Below, one piece after another: positions 11,535-23,297 of a stretch of 64,000 nucleotides of DNA. The translations under genes were made by a program, and so were the position numbers. How positions within the stretch are numbered: position 1 is the first letter of the stretch; the number at the start of each line of letters is the position of its first letter. Source of the stretch: Hordeum vulgare subsp. vulgare (Eukaryota; Streptophyta; Magnoliopsida; Poales; Poaceae); the NCBI RefSeq assembly GCF_904849725.1, contig NC_058523.1:110486189-110550188 (forward strand). Reading direction: 5' to 3'. The notes beneath the pieces are model-generated. The model worked only from the letters and a program-made list of their open reading frames with translations, was not told the origin of the DNA and did not search any database.

Positions 11535-11765
11535 TTTGTCCTGCTGCTACTGTTACTTGTCTTGCTCTGCTGCTGTTACTTGTCTTGCTCTCCTACTGTT
11601 ACTACTGTTGTTGCTGCTGTTACTTGTCTTGCTCTGCTGCTGTTACTACTGTTGCTACTACCGTCGCTTGCTACTGTTGCTACTTGCTACTGCTGTCACT
11701 ACTGATGTTCCTTGCCACTGCCATTACTCGCTACTTTGGTGTTACTACTTTGCTTGCAGATACTA
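11535..11765 (+). repeat. Low-complexity CTGTTACT/CTTGCT repeat in LTR C
   Basis: Degenerate direct repeats built from CTGCTGTTACTTGTCTTGCT, with at least three clear copies between 11545 and 11660, then looser TACTGTTGCTAC repeats. Any frame gives only Leu/Cys/Tyr low-complexity peptide, so it is not coding. Confidence 0.75.
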
Positions 11766-12024
11766 ATCTTTTAGGTGTGGTTGAATCTGATAAATTCAGC
11801 TGCTAATACTCGAGAGTATCCTCTCACCTCCTGTCTGGCGAACAAACAAATTTGGGTTGAATACTCTACCCTCGAAAACTGCTACGATCCCACACGCTGG
11901 TGGGCCGTCAACAACATTCCTCTAGTTTCGATTGCCGGAGAGTTCTAGCAGCATTCTTCTGGTGCCGTTGCAAGGGAAGGTCTGCTGTTACGGAACCATG
12001 GGCATATTTATCGATCTTGGTTTT

Positions 12025-12060
12025 CGCTTGAGGACAAGCGAGGTCTAAGCTTGGGTGAGT
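12025..12060 (+). promoter_or_regulatory. Element B hairpin and polypurine tract
   Basis: CGCTTG, loop AGGA, CAAGCG (12025-12040) followed by AAGCTTGGGTGAGT (12047-12060) directly before the 3' LTR. The purine-rich tract is the expected plus-strand primer. Confidence 0.6.
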
Positions 12061-15000
12061 TGATACGTCCATTTTGCATCAGGCTTTTATATCGATATTT
12101 ATTGCTTTATGGATTGTTAATACACATTATGGTACAATACTTATGCTTTTTCTTTTTTATTTTACAAGGTTTACATGGAGAGGGAGAATGCACACAGCTG
12201 GAATTCTGGACTGGAAAAGGAGCAAATCTGAGAGACCTATTCTGCACAACTCCAAAAGTCGTGAAAAGTTACTGATATGTCCATTTTGCATCATGATTTT
12301 ATATAAATATTTATTGCATTATGGGATGTTAATACACATTATGGTACAATACTTATGCTTTTTCTCTCTTATTTTACAAGATTTACATGAAGAGAAAGAA
12401 TGCCGGCAGCTGGAATTCTGGACTAGAAAAGGAGCAAACCTGAGAGATCTATTCTGCACAGCTCCAAAAGTCCTGAAAAGTTATGGAGAATTGTTTTGGA
12501 ATATATAAAAAATAATGGGAGAAAGAAATACCAGAGGGGACCCACCAGGAGGTCCACAAGCCAGGGGCGCGACCTACCCCCCTAGTCACGCTCTGCAGGC
12601 TTGTGGGCCCCCTGACAAGCCTCCGGTGCCCATCTTTTGCTATATGAAGGGTTTTGACCTGGAAAAATCATATCACACCTTTCGGGATGAGGTGCCGTCG
12701 TATCGAGGTGGAACTTCGACAAAACCAATCTAGAGCTCCGGTGGAGCTATTCCGCCGGGGAAACTTCCCTTCCGGAGGGGGAAATTCAAGCCATCGTCAT
12801 CACCAACGATCCTCTCATCAAGAGGGGGTCAATCTCCATCAACATCTTCATCAGCACCATCTCCTCTCCAAGCACTAGTTCATCCCTTGTATCTGATATT
12901 TGTCTCAAAACCTCAGATTGGTACCTATGGGTTGCTAGTAGTGTTGATTACTCCTTGTAGTTGATGCTAGTTGGTTTATTTGGTGGAAGATTATATGTTC
13001 AGATCCTTAATGATTATTAATACTCCTTTGATTACGAACATGAATATGCTTTGTGAGTAGTTACGTTTGTTCCTGAGGACTTGGGATAAGTCTTGTTATA
13101 AGTAACCATGTGAATTTGGTATTCGTTCGATATATTGATAAGATGTATGTTGTCTCTCCTCTAGTGGTGTCATGTGAACATCGACTACATGACACTTCAC
13201 CATTATTTGGGCCTAGAAGAAGGCACTGGGAATTAATAAGTAGATGATGGGTTGCTAGAGTGACAGAAGCTTAAACCCTAGTTTATGTGTTGCTTCGTAA
13301 GGGGCTGATTTGAATCCATATGTTTCATGATATGGTTAAATTTATCTTAATTCTTCTTTCGTAGTTGCGGATGCTTGAGAGAGGGGTTAATCATAAGTGA
13401 GATGTTTTTCCAAGTAAGGGCAGCACCCAACCACCGGTCCACCCACATATAAAATTATCAAAGTAACGAACGCGAATCATATGAGCATGATGAAAAGTAG
13501 CTTGACATAAATTCCCATGTGTCCCCGGAAGCGCTTTTCTTTATATAAGAGTGTGTCCGGGCTTGTCCTTTGCTACAAAAAGGATTGGGCCATCTTTCTG
13601 CACCATTGTTACTTTTTTTACTTTCTACCCATTACGAATTACCTTATCACAAAAATATCTGTTACCGATAATTTCAGTGCTTGCAGGGAATACCTTACTG
13701 AAAACCGCTTGTCATTTCCTTCTGCTCCTCGTTGGGTTCAACACTCTTACTTATTGAAAGGACTACGATAGATCCCCTACGCTTGTGGGTAATCAGTTAT
13801 GGAGAATTTTTTTGGAATATATAAAAATATTGGGTGAAAGAAACACCAGAGGGGACCCACCAGGAGGTCACAAGCCTGCTCGGCGCGGCCTAGCCCCTGG
13901 TCGTGCCCCTGTGGCTTGTGGCCCCCCTCACAGGCCTCCGGTGCCCATCTTGTGCTATATGAAGGGTTTTGACTTGGAAAAAATCATATAAGAGCTTTCG
14001 GGACGAAGCACCGCCGTCTCATGGTGGAACTTCGGCAGAACCAATCTAGAGCTCCGACGGAGCTATTCCGTCGGGGAAACTTCCCTCACGGAGGGGGAAA
14101 TTGAAGCCATCGTCATCACCAACGATCCTCTCATCGAGAGGGGGTCAATCTCCATCAACATCTTCATCAGCACCATCTCCTCTCCAAACCCCAGTTCGTC
14201 TCTTGTATCCGATCTTTGTCTCAAACCCCATATTGGTACCTGGTGGTTGCTAGTAGTGTTGATTACTCCTTGTAGTTGATGCTAGTTGGTTTACTTGGTG
14301 GAAAATCATATGTTCAGATCCTTAATGATTATTAATACTCCTCTGATTATGAACATGAATATGCTTTGTGAGTAATTATGTTTGTTCCTGAGGACATGGG
14401 ATAAGTCTTGCTATAAGTAATCATGTGAATTTGGTAGTCGTTCGATATTTTGATGAGATGTATGTTGTCTCTCCTCTAGTGGTGTCATCTGAACATCAAG
14501 CACATGACACTTCACCATTATTTCGGCCTAGAAGAAGGCATTGGGAAGTAATAACTATATGATGGGTTGCTAGAGTGACGGAATCTTAAACCCTAGTTTA
14601 TGCGTTGCTTCGGTAGGGGCTGATTTGGATCCATATGTTTCATGCTATGGTTAGATTTATCTTAATTCTTATTTCATAGTTGCGGATGCTTGCGAGAGAG
14701 GTTAATCATAAGTGGGAGGTTTGTCCAAGTAAGTGCAGCACCCAAGAACCTGTCCACCCACATATCAAATTATCAAAGTAACGAACGCGAATCATATGAG
14801 CATGATGAGAACTAGCTTGACAGAAATTCCCATGTGTCCTCACGAGCGCTTTGCTTTATATAAGAGTTTGTCCAGGCTTGTGCTTTGCTACAAAAAGGAT
14901 TGGGCCACCTTGCTGCACCTTTGTTACAATTGTTACTTGCTACCCGTTACAAATTACCTTATCACAAAACTATCTATAACCGATAATTTCAGTGCTTGCA

Positions 15001-15110
15001 GAGAATACCTTACTGAAAATTGCTTGTCATTTCCTTCTGCTCCTCGTTGGGTTCGACACTCATACTTATCGAAAGGGTTACTATAGATCCCCTATTCTTG
15101 TGGGTCATCA
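12061..15110 (+). mobile_element. Element B 3' LTR (212 + 1310 bp), split by solo LTR D
   Basis: Starts TGATACGTCCATTTTGCATC at 12061, is interrupted at 12273-13795, and ends GTGGGTCATCA at 15110. The two pieces together are 1522 bp, the same size and sequence type as the X LTRs. Core promoter: arms CACAAGCC (13869-13876) and GGCTTGTG (13913-13920), TATATGAA at 13956. The right flank is element Z 3' non-coding sequence; no left TSD survives. Confidence 0.85.
12273..13795 (+). mobile_element. Solo LTR D (1523 bp) inserted in the B LTR, TSD GTTAC/GTTAT
   Basis: Same family as the LTR it sits in: starts TGATATGTCCATTTTGCATC and ends GTGGGTAATCA. Flanks are GTTAC (12268-12272) and GTTAT (13796-13800), one mismatch; the host family has GTTAT here, so the left copy has mutated. 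Inverted repeat CCACAAGC (12554-12561) and GCTTGTGG (12599-12606), TATATGAA at 12641. Confidence 0.9.
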
Positions 15111-15530
15111 ATGCTCCCTTTACCGCCTAGCCGAATATATCGGGAATGTAGAGGCTAAGCACAGGAGCCAGGCAACCCAACATTGCAAGGATCTTAAGTC
15201 CACTTGATGCATATAATGGCGTGAATCGATGTTGAGTCGAGGTGTATATATATAAACAAGTAGGTGTGACAAATACATTGAACTGCTTCTTGATGAAGCC
15301 CCAGGTACTATTTGACCATTCCATTTAGCACGAATGTTATGATAAATGCTCGAAGCAGTTCGATTAAGCCGAACACATCCTAGGACCGTCTAATAAACCC
15401 TACAAAAGAAAACAAGAAACTTTGGCAAAAAGAAAAAGGCAATGATGTAAAGAAAGGTAACGACATCGGTCTAGACGTAGAAATGCCGAAGACGAGCTCC
15501 ATTACACGGGTTCGGCTCGAGGCGGTTGTC
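15111..15530 (-). other. Element Z 3' non-coding region, truncated
   Basis: Between the B LTR and the Z integrase end. No ORF or recognised motif. The Z 3' LTR should follow to the left but is absent. Confidence 0.5.
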
Positions 15531-16473
15531 CTATGAGTTGGGCACACGATAAGCTCCTCTTGTTAAGACTTCATCAATTTTAAAAGGGCCCTCCAACTTT
15601 GGGTGAAGTTTATGCTTCTGCTTCTCTCGGAGGCGTAGGACGAGTTCGCCAATGTTGTATGCCTTTGACCGAATTTCCCTGCTCTGATAGCGTTGAGCTT
15701 GCTGTTGATAGAAAGCAGATCGGGCCCGAGCTACGTAATGCTTGCCTTCCGATGTGTCTAAGTCGTCTTGCCGATCCAACTCAGCCTATTTTTCCTCGTA
15801 CATATGCACCCGAGGTTCGTTGTGGATAATGTCACAGGGGAGTACCGCTTCAGCCTCGTACACCATGAAAAATGGTGTGTACTGTGTGGAACGATTCGGG
15901 GTGGTACGCAAGCCCCATAGTACGGAGTCGAGCTCCTCCACCCATTGGCAGTCAGACTCTTTAAGAGAGCGGACCAGCCGAGGTTTAATACCGCTCATGA
16001 TGAGCCCATTGGCTCGTTCAACTTGTCCATTGGTGTGCGGGTGGTATACAGAGGCATAGTCGAGCTTGATGCCCAAATTTGCGCACCAATCTTTTACCTC
16101 ATGGGTAGTGAAATTGGTTATGTTGTTCGTTATTATGCTATGCGAGACACCATAATGGTGTACGACACCGGATACGAAGTTGGTTACTGGCTCGGCCTTG
16201 GAGGAGCTCACAAGCTTTGCTTCAATCCATTTGGTAAAGTTGTCGACCATAACCAGGAGATATTTCTTTTTCTTGGTCCCCCCCTTTAAGTGGGCCGACC
16301 ATATCCACATCCCAGACCGAAAAGGGCCAGCTGATCGGGATTTTCCGAAGAACTATTGGGGGCATGTGGCTTTGATTCGCAAAGAGTTGACACCACGCAC
16401 AACACTAAACGAGCGTGTGGGCGTCCTCTCGGGCTGCCGGCCAGAAGAAACCAGCCCGGAAAGCCTTGTTGAA
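15531..16473 (-). pseudogene. Element Z integrase, catalytic and C-terminal domains
   Basis: The minus strand translates to a Tat-type integrase core: LLVMVDNFTKWIEAK, GVSHSIITNNITNF, HPHTNGQVERANG, LDSVLWGLRTTPNRST and the C-terminal LEGPFKIDEVLTRGAYRV. The second catalytic Asp, normally in TDNGT, is Asn here (TNNIT), so the enzyme would be dead. A stop separates the core (16310-15786) from the tail (15779-15531). The N-terminal half lies on the other side of element Y at 37247. The last five bases (16469-16473, TTGAA) are the mutated left target-site copy of Y. Confidence 0.85.
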
Positions 16474-17200
16474 TGATACGTCTCCGTCGTATCTATAATT
16501 TTTGATTATTTCATGCCAATATTATACAACGTTCACATACTTTTGGCAATTTTTTATATGATTTATGCGACTAACCTATTGATCTAGTGCCCAATGCCAG
16601 TTCCTGTTTTTTACATTTTTTTGTATCGCGGAAAATCCATATCAAACGAAGTCCAAACGTGATAAAAATTTGAGAATTATTTTGTAATTTATGTGAATTT
16701 TGGGAGGTGGAGTCAACGCAAACGGGGGTCCACAAAGCCCACAACCCACCAGTGCGCACCACAGGCCCCATGCGTGCCCTGGTGTCTTCTCGCCTCCTCG
16801 AACGTCGGTTGGAGCCCTTCTTCTCGCGCAAGAAAGATAATTTATGAAAAAAAAATCATGTAAAAATTCCAGCGCAATCGGAGATACGAATCTCCAGGAA
16901 TTTAAGAAACCGTGAAGGGATAGATCTGGGAAGCGCGAAATAGAAGAGAACAGAGATGGAGATCAAATCTCGGAGGGGCTCCCGCCCCTCCGCCACCATG
17001 GAGGCCATGGACCACAGGGGGAACTCTCCACCCATCTAGGGGGAGGCCAAGGAAGGAGAAGAAGGAGGTGGGCTCTCTCCCCCTCTCTCCCGGTGGCGCC
17101 GGAGTGCCGCCGGGGCTAGGATCGTGACGGCGATCTACATCAACAAACTTGCTACCGTCAACACCAACTTTCTCCCCCTCTATGCAGCGGTGTAACACCC
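16474..17200 (+). mobile_element. Element Y 5' LTR, first part
   Basis: 727 bp of Y LTR up to the TSD CACCC (17196-17200) of element X. The matching region of the 3' LTR is 35753 to about 36479. No clear TATA box is seen; the inverted repeat here (CACCAG 16747-16752, CTGGTG 16779-16784) is decayed. Confidence 0.85.
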
Positions 17201-18725
17201 TGATACGTCCATTTTGCATCATGCTTTCATGTTGATATTTATTGCTTTTTGGGCTGTTATTTCACTTCACGGTACAATACTTATGCCTTTTCTCTCTTAT
17301 TTTGCAAGGTTTACATGAAGAGGAAAAATGTCGGCAGCTGGAATTCTGGCCTGAAAAAGAAGCAAGTTTGAGATGCCTATTCTGCGCAACACCAAAAGCC
17401 GTGAAAATAAAAGTGGATTTTTTTGGTAATATATAAAAAATACTCAGCCGAAGAAGTGCCAGAGGAGCGCAACCAGGGGGCACAAGCCTGGTAGGCGCGG
17501 CCACCCCCCTGGCCGCGCCTAGGGGGCTTGTGGGCTCCCTGTTGGCCCACTGGCCCCCGTCTTCTGCTATATGAAGGGTTTTGTTCCAAAAAAAAAATAA
17601 GGAGGAGGATTTTTCGAGGATTCGCCGCTGCCATGAGGCGGAACTTGAGCAGAACCAATCTAGAGCTCCGGCGGGACGATCCTGTCGGGGAAACTTCCCT
17701 CCCGAAGGTGGAAATCGTCGCCATCGTCATCACCAACACTCCTCTCATCGGAGGGGACTCATCACCATCAACATCTTCATCAGCACCATCTCATCTCCAA
17801 ACCCTAGTTCATATCTTGTAACCAATCTCCGTCTCGCGACTCCGATTGGTACTTGTAAGGTTGCTAGTAGTGTTAATTACTCTTTGTAGTTGATGCTAGT
17901 TGTATTACTTGGTAGAAGAGTTTATGTTCAGATCCTTGATGCTACTGATTACCTCTCTAGTCATGAATATGATTATGCTTTGTGAGTAGTTACTTTTGTT
18001 CCTGAGGACATGGGATAAGTCATGCTAATAGTGGTCATGTGAATTTGGTATTCGTTCGATATTTTGATGTGTTGTATGTTGTTATTCCTCTAGTGGTGTT
18101 ATGTGAACGTAGACTACATAACACTTCACCATTATTTGGGCCTAGAGGAAGGCATTGGGAAGTAGTAAGTAGCTGATGGGTTGCTAGAGTGACAGAAGCT
18201 TAAACCCTAGTTTATGCGTTGCTTCGTAAAGGGTTGATTTGGATCCACTAGTTTAATGCTATGGTTAGACTTTGTCTTAATTCTTCTTTCATAGTCGCGG
18301 ATGCTTGCGAGAGGGGTTAATCATAAGTGGTATGCTTGTCCAAGTAAGGTCATTACCCAAGCGCCGGTCTACCCACATATCAAACTATCAAAGTAACGAA
18401 CGTGAATCATATGAACATGATGAAAACTAGCATGACAGAAATTCCCGTGTGTCCTCGGGAGCGTTTTTCCTCCTATAAGACTTTGTCCAGGATTGTCCCT
18501 TGCTACAAAAAGGATTGGGCCACTTTGCTGCACCGTTTCTACTTTTGTTATTTGTTGCTTGCTATGAATCATCTCATCGCACAACCACTTGTTACCGATA
18601 ATTTCAGTGCTTGCAGATACTTCCTTGCTGAAAACCACTTGTCAGATCCTTCTGCTCCTCGTTGGGTTCGACACTCTTACTTATCAAAAGGACTACGATA
18701 GATCCCCTATACTTATGGGTCATCA
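17201..18725 (+). mobile_element. Element X 5' LTR (1525 bp)
   Basis: Starts TGATACGTCCATTTTGCATC and ends TATGGGTCATCA. Same family as B and D. Confidence 0.9.
17481..17575 (+). promoter_or_regulatory. Element X 5' LTR core promoter: two-tier hairpin plus TATA
   Basis: CACAAGCC (17481-17488) pairs with GGCTTGTG (17525-17532); inside, AGGCGCGGCC (17493-17502) pairs with GGCCGCGCCT (17511-17520). TATATGAA starts at 17568, 36 bp after the right arm. Confidence 0.65.
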
Positions 18726-18736
18726 AGACTCTTTTC

Positions 18737-18753
18737 TGGCGTTGTTGCCCGGT
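18737..18753 (+). other. Element X primer-binding site (tRNA-Asp type, degraded)
   Basis: TGGCGTTGTTGCCCGGT lies 11 bp after the 5' LTR and is a mutated form of TGGCGCCGTTGCCGGGG, the complement of the plant tRNA-Asp 3' end. Confidence 0.7.
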
Positions 18754-18831
18754 TGTGAAGCGCCTTTGGTAAGTGGAACTTGGTAAGGAAACATTCATAT
18801 AGTGTGCTGAAATTTATTATCACTTGTCACT

Positions 18832-20010
18832 ATGGAAACTAATCCTTTGAGGGGCTTGTTCGGGGTATCTTCACCTCGAACGGAAGCACAAAGAGTTGCT
18901 CCTCAACCTGCTTCACCTACTGAAAATATTTGCTTTGAATTTCCTTTGGGTATGCTTGAGAAACTGCTGGCTAATCCTTTTACAGGAGATGGAACATCAC
19001 ATCCAGACTTGCATCTATTCTATGTAGATGAAGTTTGTGGTTTATTTAAGCTTGTAGGTTTGCCCGAGGATGAGGTCAAGAAGAAGGTCTTTCCCTTATC
19101 TTTGAGGGATAAGGCGCTGACATGGTATAGGCTATGTGATGATACTCGATCATGGAACTACAATCGGTTGAAATTGGAATTTCATCACAAGTTTCATCCT
19201 ATGCATTTAGTACATCGTGATCGGAATTATATTTATAATTTTTGGCCTTGTGACAGAGAAAGCATCGCTCAAGCTTGGGGGAGGCTTAAATCAATGTTAT
19301 ATTCATGTCCCAACCATGAGATCTCGAGAGAAATTATCATTCAGAACTTCTATGCTCGGCTTTCTCATGATGATCGCACCATGCTTGACACTTCTTGTAC
19401 CGGTTCTTTTATGAAGAGATATATTGACTTCAAATGGAATTTATTGGAAAGAATTAAATGCAACTCTGAAGATTGGGAGCTGGATGAAGGTAAGGAGTCA
19501 GGTATGAATTTCAAGTTTGATTGTGTTAAATACTTTGTTGAAACAAATACTTTTTGTGATTTTAGCGCTAAGTATGGACTTGACTCTCAGATAGTAGCTT
19601 CATTATGTGAATCATTTGGTTCTCATATTGATCTCCCCAAAGAGAAGTGGTTTAAATATCATCCTCCCTTAGAAGTCAATGTAGTTAAACCCAATCCAGT
19701 TGAAGAGGAAGTCATTGCCTTTAATGATCCTATTGTTCCCAGTGCTTACATTGAGAAACCACCTTTCCCTGTTAGGATAAAGGATCATTCTAAAGCTTCA
19801 GCTGTGATACGTAGAGGCTACATTAGAACACCTACACCCCCTGAGCAAATTAGAGTTGAACCTAGCATTGCTATTATCAAAGATCTCATGTCCGATGATG
19901 TTGAGGGACATAATATTCACTTATGTGAAGATGCTGCTAGAATTGCTAACCTCATGCTAGAGATAAACATAGGCCTGTTGTTGGCACGCATGTTGTTTCT
20001 ATTAAGATAG
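18832..20010 (+). pseudogene. Element X gag
   Basis: Open frame of 392 codons from ATG at 18832. The gag core is visible at residues 45-200: YVDEVCGLFKLVGLPEDEV, FPLSLRDKALTWY, SWNYNRLKLEFHHKFHP and IAQAWGRLKSML. It would form the particle shell. The correct frame passes into protease near 19968, where an indel shifts it, so the last ~13 codons before the stop at 20008 are spurious. In this lineage gag and pol are normally one long frame, so the protein was probably continuous before the indel. Confidence 0.85.
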
Positions 20011-20075
20011 GAGATCATTGTTATCATGGTTTATGTGACGTGGGTGCTGGTGTTAGTGCAATACCTCAATCCTTA
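19970..20075 (+). pseudogene. Element X protease, first part
   Basis: After the frameshift the frame reads VSIKIGDHCYHGLCDVGAG, containing the aspartic protease active site as DVGAG where DIGAS or DLGAS is usual. It is cut by solo LTR R at 20075/20076; the rest resumes at 23303. The 5-bp duplication falls so that removing R and one TSD copy keeps the codon phase. Confidence 0.8.
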
Positions 20076-23000
20076 TGTAACATCCCAAAATTATAAATTT
20101 TGGAATGTTAATATAATTATTAGATTGATTGTTTGTTTGTTTGCTGAGTGATTGAAACTTGTGTGAAATTTGAAACTTTTCGAAACTTTCGAATGAGAGG
20201 GAATAAAATGACTTTCCCCTTCTCCGGTGAATTCAAATTAAAGCTTTTAAAAGCAACGAGAGAAGATGACATGACTTCTTCAACTACAAAGAATTTGAAC
20301 GGAGATATTTGCATTGAATTCTCTTGCATTTCCATTCGTTTTCTTCGCGCAACAAAATGCCGGGAAATACATTCTAGAGAGGAGGAACATGACCCTCGAA
20401 CCCACGGGCATTTTGAAAGTTAATTGAACCCTCAAACTTAGAGGATCATTTGAAAATTAATTGCAAAAGAAAATAAACCTTTTAGGCAATTTTGTGAAAA
20501 CAATTTTTTCTGAAGTTTTTATTTTTGCCGTGGAAAAATGCCCATCATCTATATTTTATTTTTCTGATAATTTTAGTATATAAAAACTCTTTATTCCGAA
20601 TTGATTTGATTTCCTTTTTAACGTTTTAGTTTCCTAGTTTTGAAAATAGGAAGGAAATCACTTTTATTAGGAATACCTCCTGGCCCATTAAAACCTTTCC
20701 CTATTTTGGCCCAACAGAGATCATCTCCTACCTCCATCTCTCCCTCACGTACACGAAACTTGCCATCCATGGAGAGGAGATCCCCACCTCCGGGATTCGC
20801 GAAGCTCTTTCCCTCCCAGCACCTCCCGTCGCCCCTATAAGAACCCCCACACCCTCCTCTATCCATTTTCCCCAAGAACCATACCTCTCCACGCCTCTAG
20901 CCGCAGCCCCCGCCTCGCCGGAGTTCATCTTCAACAGGAACTCGCCGGAGGTCCTGTTGCCTCCTCCCGTCGCCCCACGCCCCGCCGGCACCACCAACCT
21001 TCGGCCGGAGCCCTCCTCCCCCGCCTGGACCCCTCCGCTGCCTCGGCCGGCCATCGGAGCCACCTTCCCGTCGTCTTCTCCAACTCCGGCGACTAACTCC
21101 GGTGAGATTCACGAAATCCCGTATTGCAGTTTTTTTAGAAAGTTGCAATCTTACAAAATTCATATCTATTAGTCTATAACTCCGAATTAGGTGATTCTTT
21201 TTGCGTTGGATCACAAATTTTATGCAGTTTCTGTAGATATATAATTTGTCTATTCTTGGATTTATAAAAATCGAGTTAGATCAGATTTGAATTAAAGCTT
21301 GTTTTGCTTATTCCGGGAGTTTAAAAATAGATTTTAATTTGATTCTTTTTGCTGCTGCTTACTATTGTTCATATCTTTCAGTAGTTTAAGTTTCAATGTT
21401 TTTTAAATATTTTTACTTAGGGTTTTAAGCAAAACAGATTCTGTTTTAGCCTTTTTTGTTTTCTTGCTATTTCTTTTGTATTGTTCTTAATTTGTTTTTT
21501 TTTGTAATTGTGACAAGTTATATTTTGTTTTCTGATATTTGTCAGTAACTTTTCAACAACAACAAAATTTTATTTTATTTATTCTTATTTGTTTGCATGG
21601 AATCAATTCTAGTTCTATACTAACTTGCGAATTGATTGCATTGCTAGTTTGATTTCCTATTTTGAAAATACTTATAAAATAATATTGTTTTGTAAATTTT
21701 ACTTCTGTTATCTTAGTTATTTTATATTTTGTTTTCTGTTATTTTTTCTATTTTAGTGTTTTATTTTCAGTTAGAACAAAGACTATATAGTGTTTGATGT
21801 AGTAGAAGGCTTCCTAGCTTCTTTGAAGTTTCCTTTGGATTTTTATCCGCTCTCTCTTATTGATTTTTTATTGCATCAACTTTTATTGCTGTTTGTTAAT
21901 TGATTGCTAGAATGATTGCTAGTGTGAACGCTTATGTGAATACTATGTTTGATTATATAGATTTCATCGGAGAGTGACGAATAGTTCTATCACGTATTTC
22001 GCGAGAACGAAAATTCTTCTTCGTCAACATCACCAGGCAAGTCATTTTGATCATACTATCACCTATGTTTTATGCATCGTAGTTCTACCATCCTATGCCC
22101 AATTGCATGTTGCGTAGGTACTTGGAAATTTTAGTAAAGGTTGTAGTATCATGTGGTAGGCACACAACAACCCCGATACTTGGCCCCGGGACGACAAATT
22201 TCATATTGCTATGCTTGAGTAGACGGGATTTCGGTTGAGTGCATAACACGAGTGATGCAAGGTTGATTAAATAATCAAGACCGGTTAAGACAAGATTTTC
22301 AAGACCTCGGACGCAATGCAACTCTAGGTGAAGGACGGTTGATCGGCTCCCTGGAGAACCGAGTGGATGACCCGGGATGCTGGAGAGGCCATGACATCCT
22401 GCGGAAAGCTTCACCCAGGCTCAAAGAGACGGACGGATATTTTCAAGACCCAAGGCTTACCTGCACAGCCACAAGTCATTATGGGCTCTGGCTTGGTTGG
22501 ACAACGCGGCGACTCTGGACAGGCGGTGCTAGCAGATGTAGACGAACGGTAGGAATGGATGGGCACCGACAGGGATTCAGAGGGACCCGTTGAAAGACCA
22601 TGTTTTGATCATCCGGTCTTCAAACACCCTGAAATGCGAGGACATACACGGAGGCGATCAAATCTTGTGGGGAACGTGTGCAAAATTCTGCAGAGTACTC
22701 AAACCTAATCGATTAGCCGTGTCCACGGTCATGGACAACTTGAGCCAAAGGAACTAAAGTTATCTGGATTTCTCAACACCATTAAATATATTTGATGAGG
22801 GTAATTATTGACAACTCGGGTACGAGAATTGGTTGGCGGAACCATCTCGTTAACAACAAACAACGTAGTAACATTTTGCTTTTAGCCCTCTCTTGATGTA
22901 GGAGAAAACTTGCTTTTCGCTAAAAACTTATAGCCCCACCTGCCATATATGCATATAGTATAGATGATTACTTTTCACCCCTCTCTTATGTGACTTGTCG

Positions 23001-23297
23001 GCATATTCAATATGTTGACCTACATGGCTGCAACGTCTTATGTTGCAGATATTTTTCTTCGATGAGTAAGAGTACGATTCAGGGTTACGGTCTACACTCA
23101 ACTTGCTGTTGGTGTTTATTGGGACTCCACTCCCTTGACTGCTTCCGCTGAGATATTTAAGGTATATATCAGTTTTACGCTATTTACATGTGATTGCACT
23201 TTGATATATACATTGATGTACTGTGTGTGCTAGCATACTGATCCAGGGATGGCACAGAAACACAGAGGCTTGACTCGTTTTGAGTCGGGTCGCTACA
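20076..23297 (+). mobile_element. Solo LTR R (3222 bp) inside the X protease, TSD CCTTA/ACTTA
   Basis: Begins TGTAACATCCCAAAATTAT and ends GGGTCGCTACA. Flanks are CCTTA (20071-20075) and ACTTA (23298-23302), one mismatch. TATAAGAA at 20836 precedes a GC-rich leader (20850-21100) and a donor-like GGTGAGATT near 21098, followed by a long T-rich stretch (21120-21960). No protein domain is found. The length and structure fit a long LTR of the Sukkula/Erika type of large Triticeae elements; that name is a guess. Confidence 0.8.
20836..20843 (+). promoter_or_regulatory. TATA box of LTR R
   Basis: TATAAGAA in a C-rich context, about 760 bp into the LTR, before a GC-rich pyrimidine leader. Confidence 0.5.

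Larger units (their letters stand above)
10466..11998 (+). mobile_element. Solo LTR C (1533 bp) with TSD TGGGC
   Basis: Begins TGATACGTCTCC and ends ACGGAACCA. It is flanked by identical 5-bp TGGGC (10461-10465 and 11999-12003). Removing it restores the sequence seen uninterrupted in element X near 29012. No second LTR or internal region exists, so it is a solo LTR left by LTR-LTR recombination. A TATA-like TATAAGT is at 10789. The 3' end holds a primer-binding-site-like TGGTGCCGTTGCAAGGG (11960-11976) 22 bp before the terminus, as in element W. Confidence 0.9.
9806..12060 (+). mobile_element. Element B: 3' internal remnant of an Athila-type element (interrupted by solo LTR C)
   Basis: Positions 9806-10465 plus 12004-12060 match the 3' non-coding region of element X (about 28378-29075), including CATGACAACC, TTGGGAGGCAAAACTATAAG and CTTGAGG(A/C)CAAGCGAGGTC. 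The match begins abruptly at about 9806, next to element A gag, so all coding sequence and the 5' LTR of B are gone. B has no ORF. Its own 3' LTR follows at 12061. Confidence 0.8.

Noticed and set aside
11486..11806. Three overlapping Leu/Cys-rich open frames
   Set aside because: Low-complexity repeat inside solo LTR C, open in several frames only because of composition.
20640..21172. Pro-rich frames in a GC-rich segment that look like the start of a host gene
   Set aside because: They lie in the leader of solo LTR R after its TATA box, have no conserved domain, and sit within borders fixed by the TSD.
22339..22593. Overlapping frames in R that could be an exon
   Set aside because: No domain, no splice support, and the region is inside LTR R.
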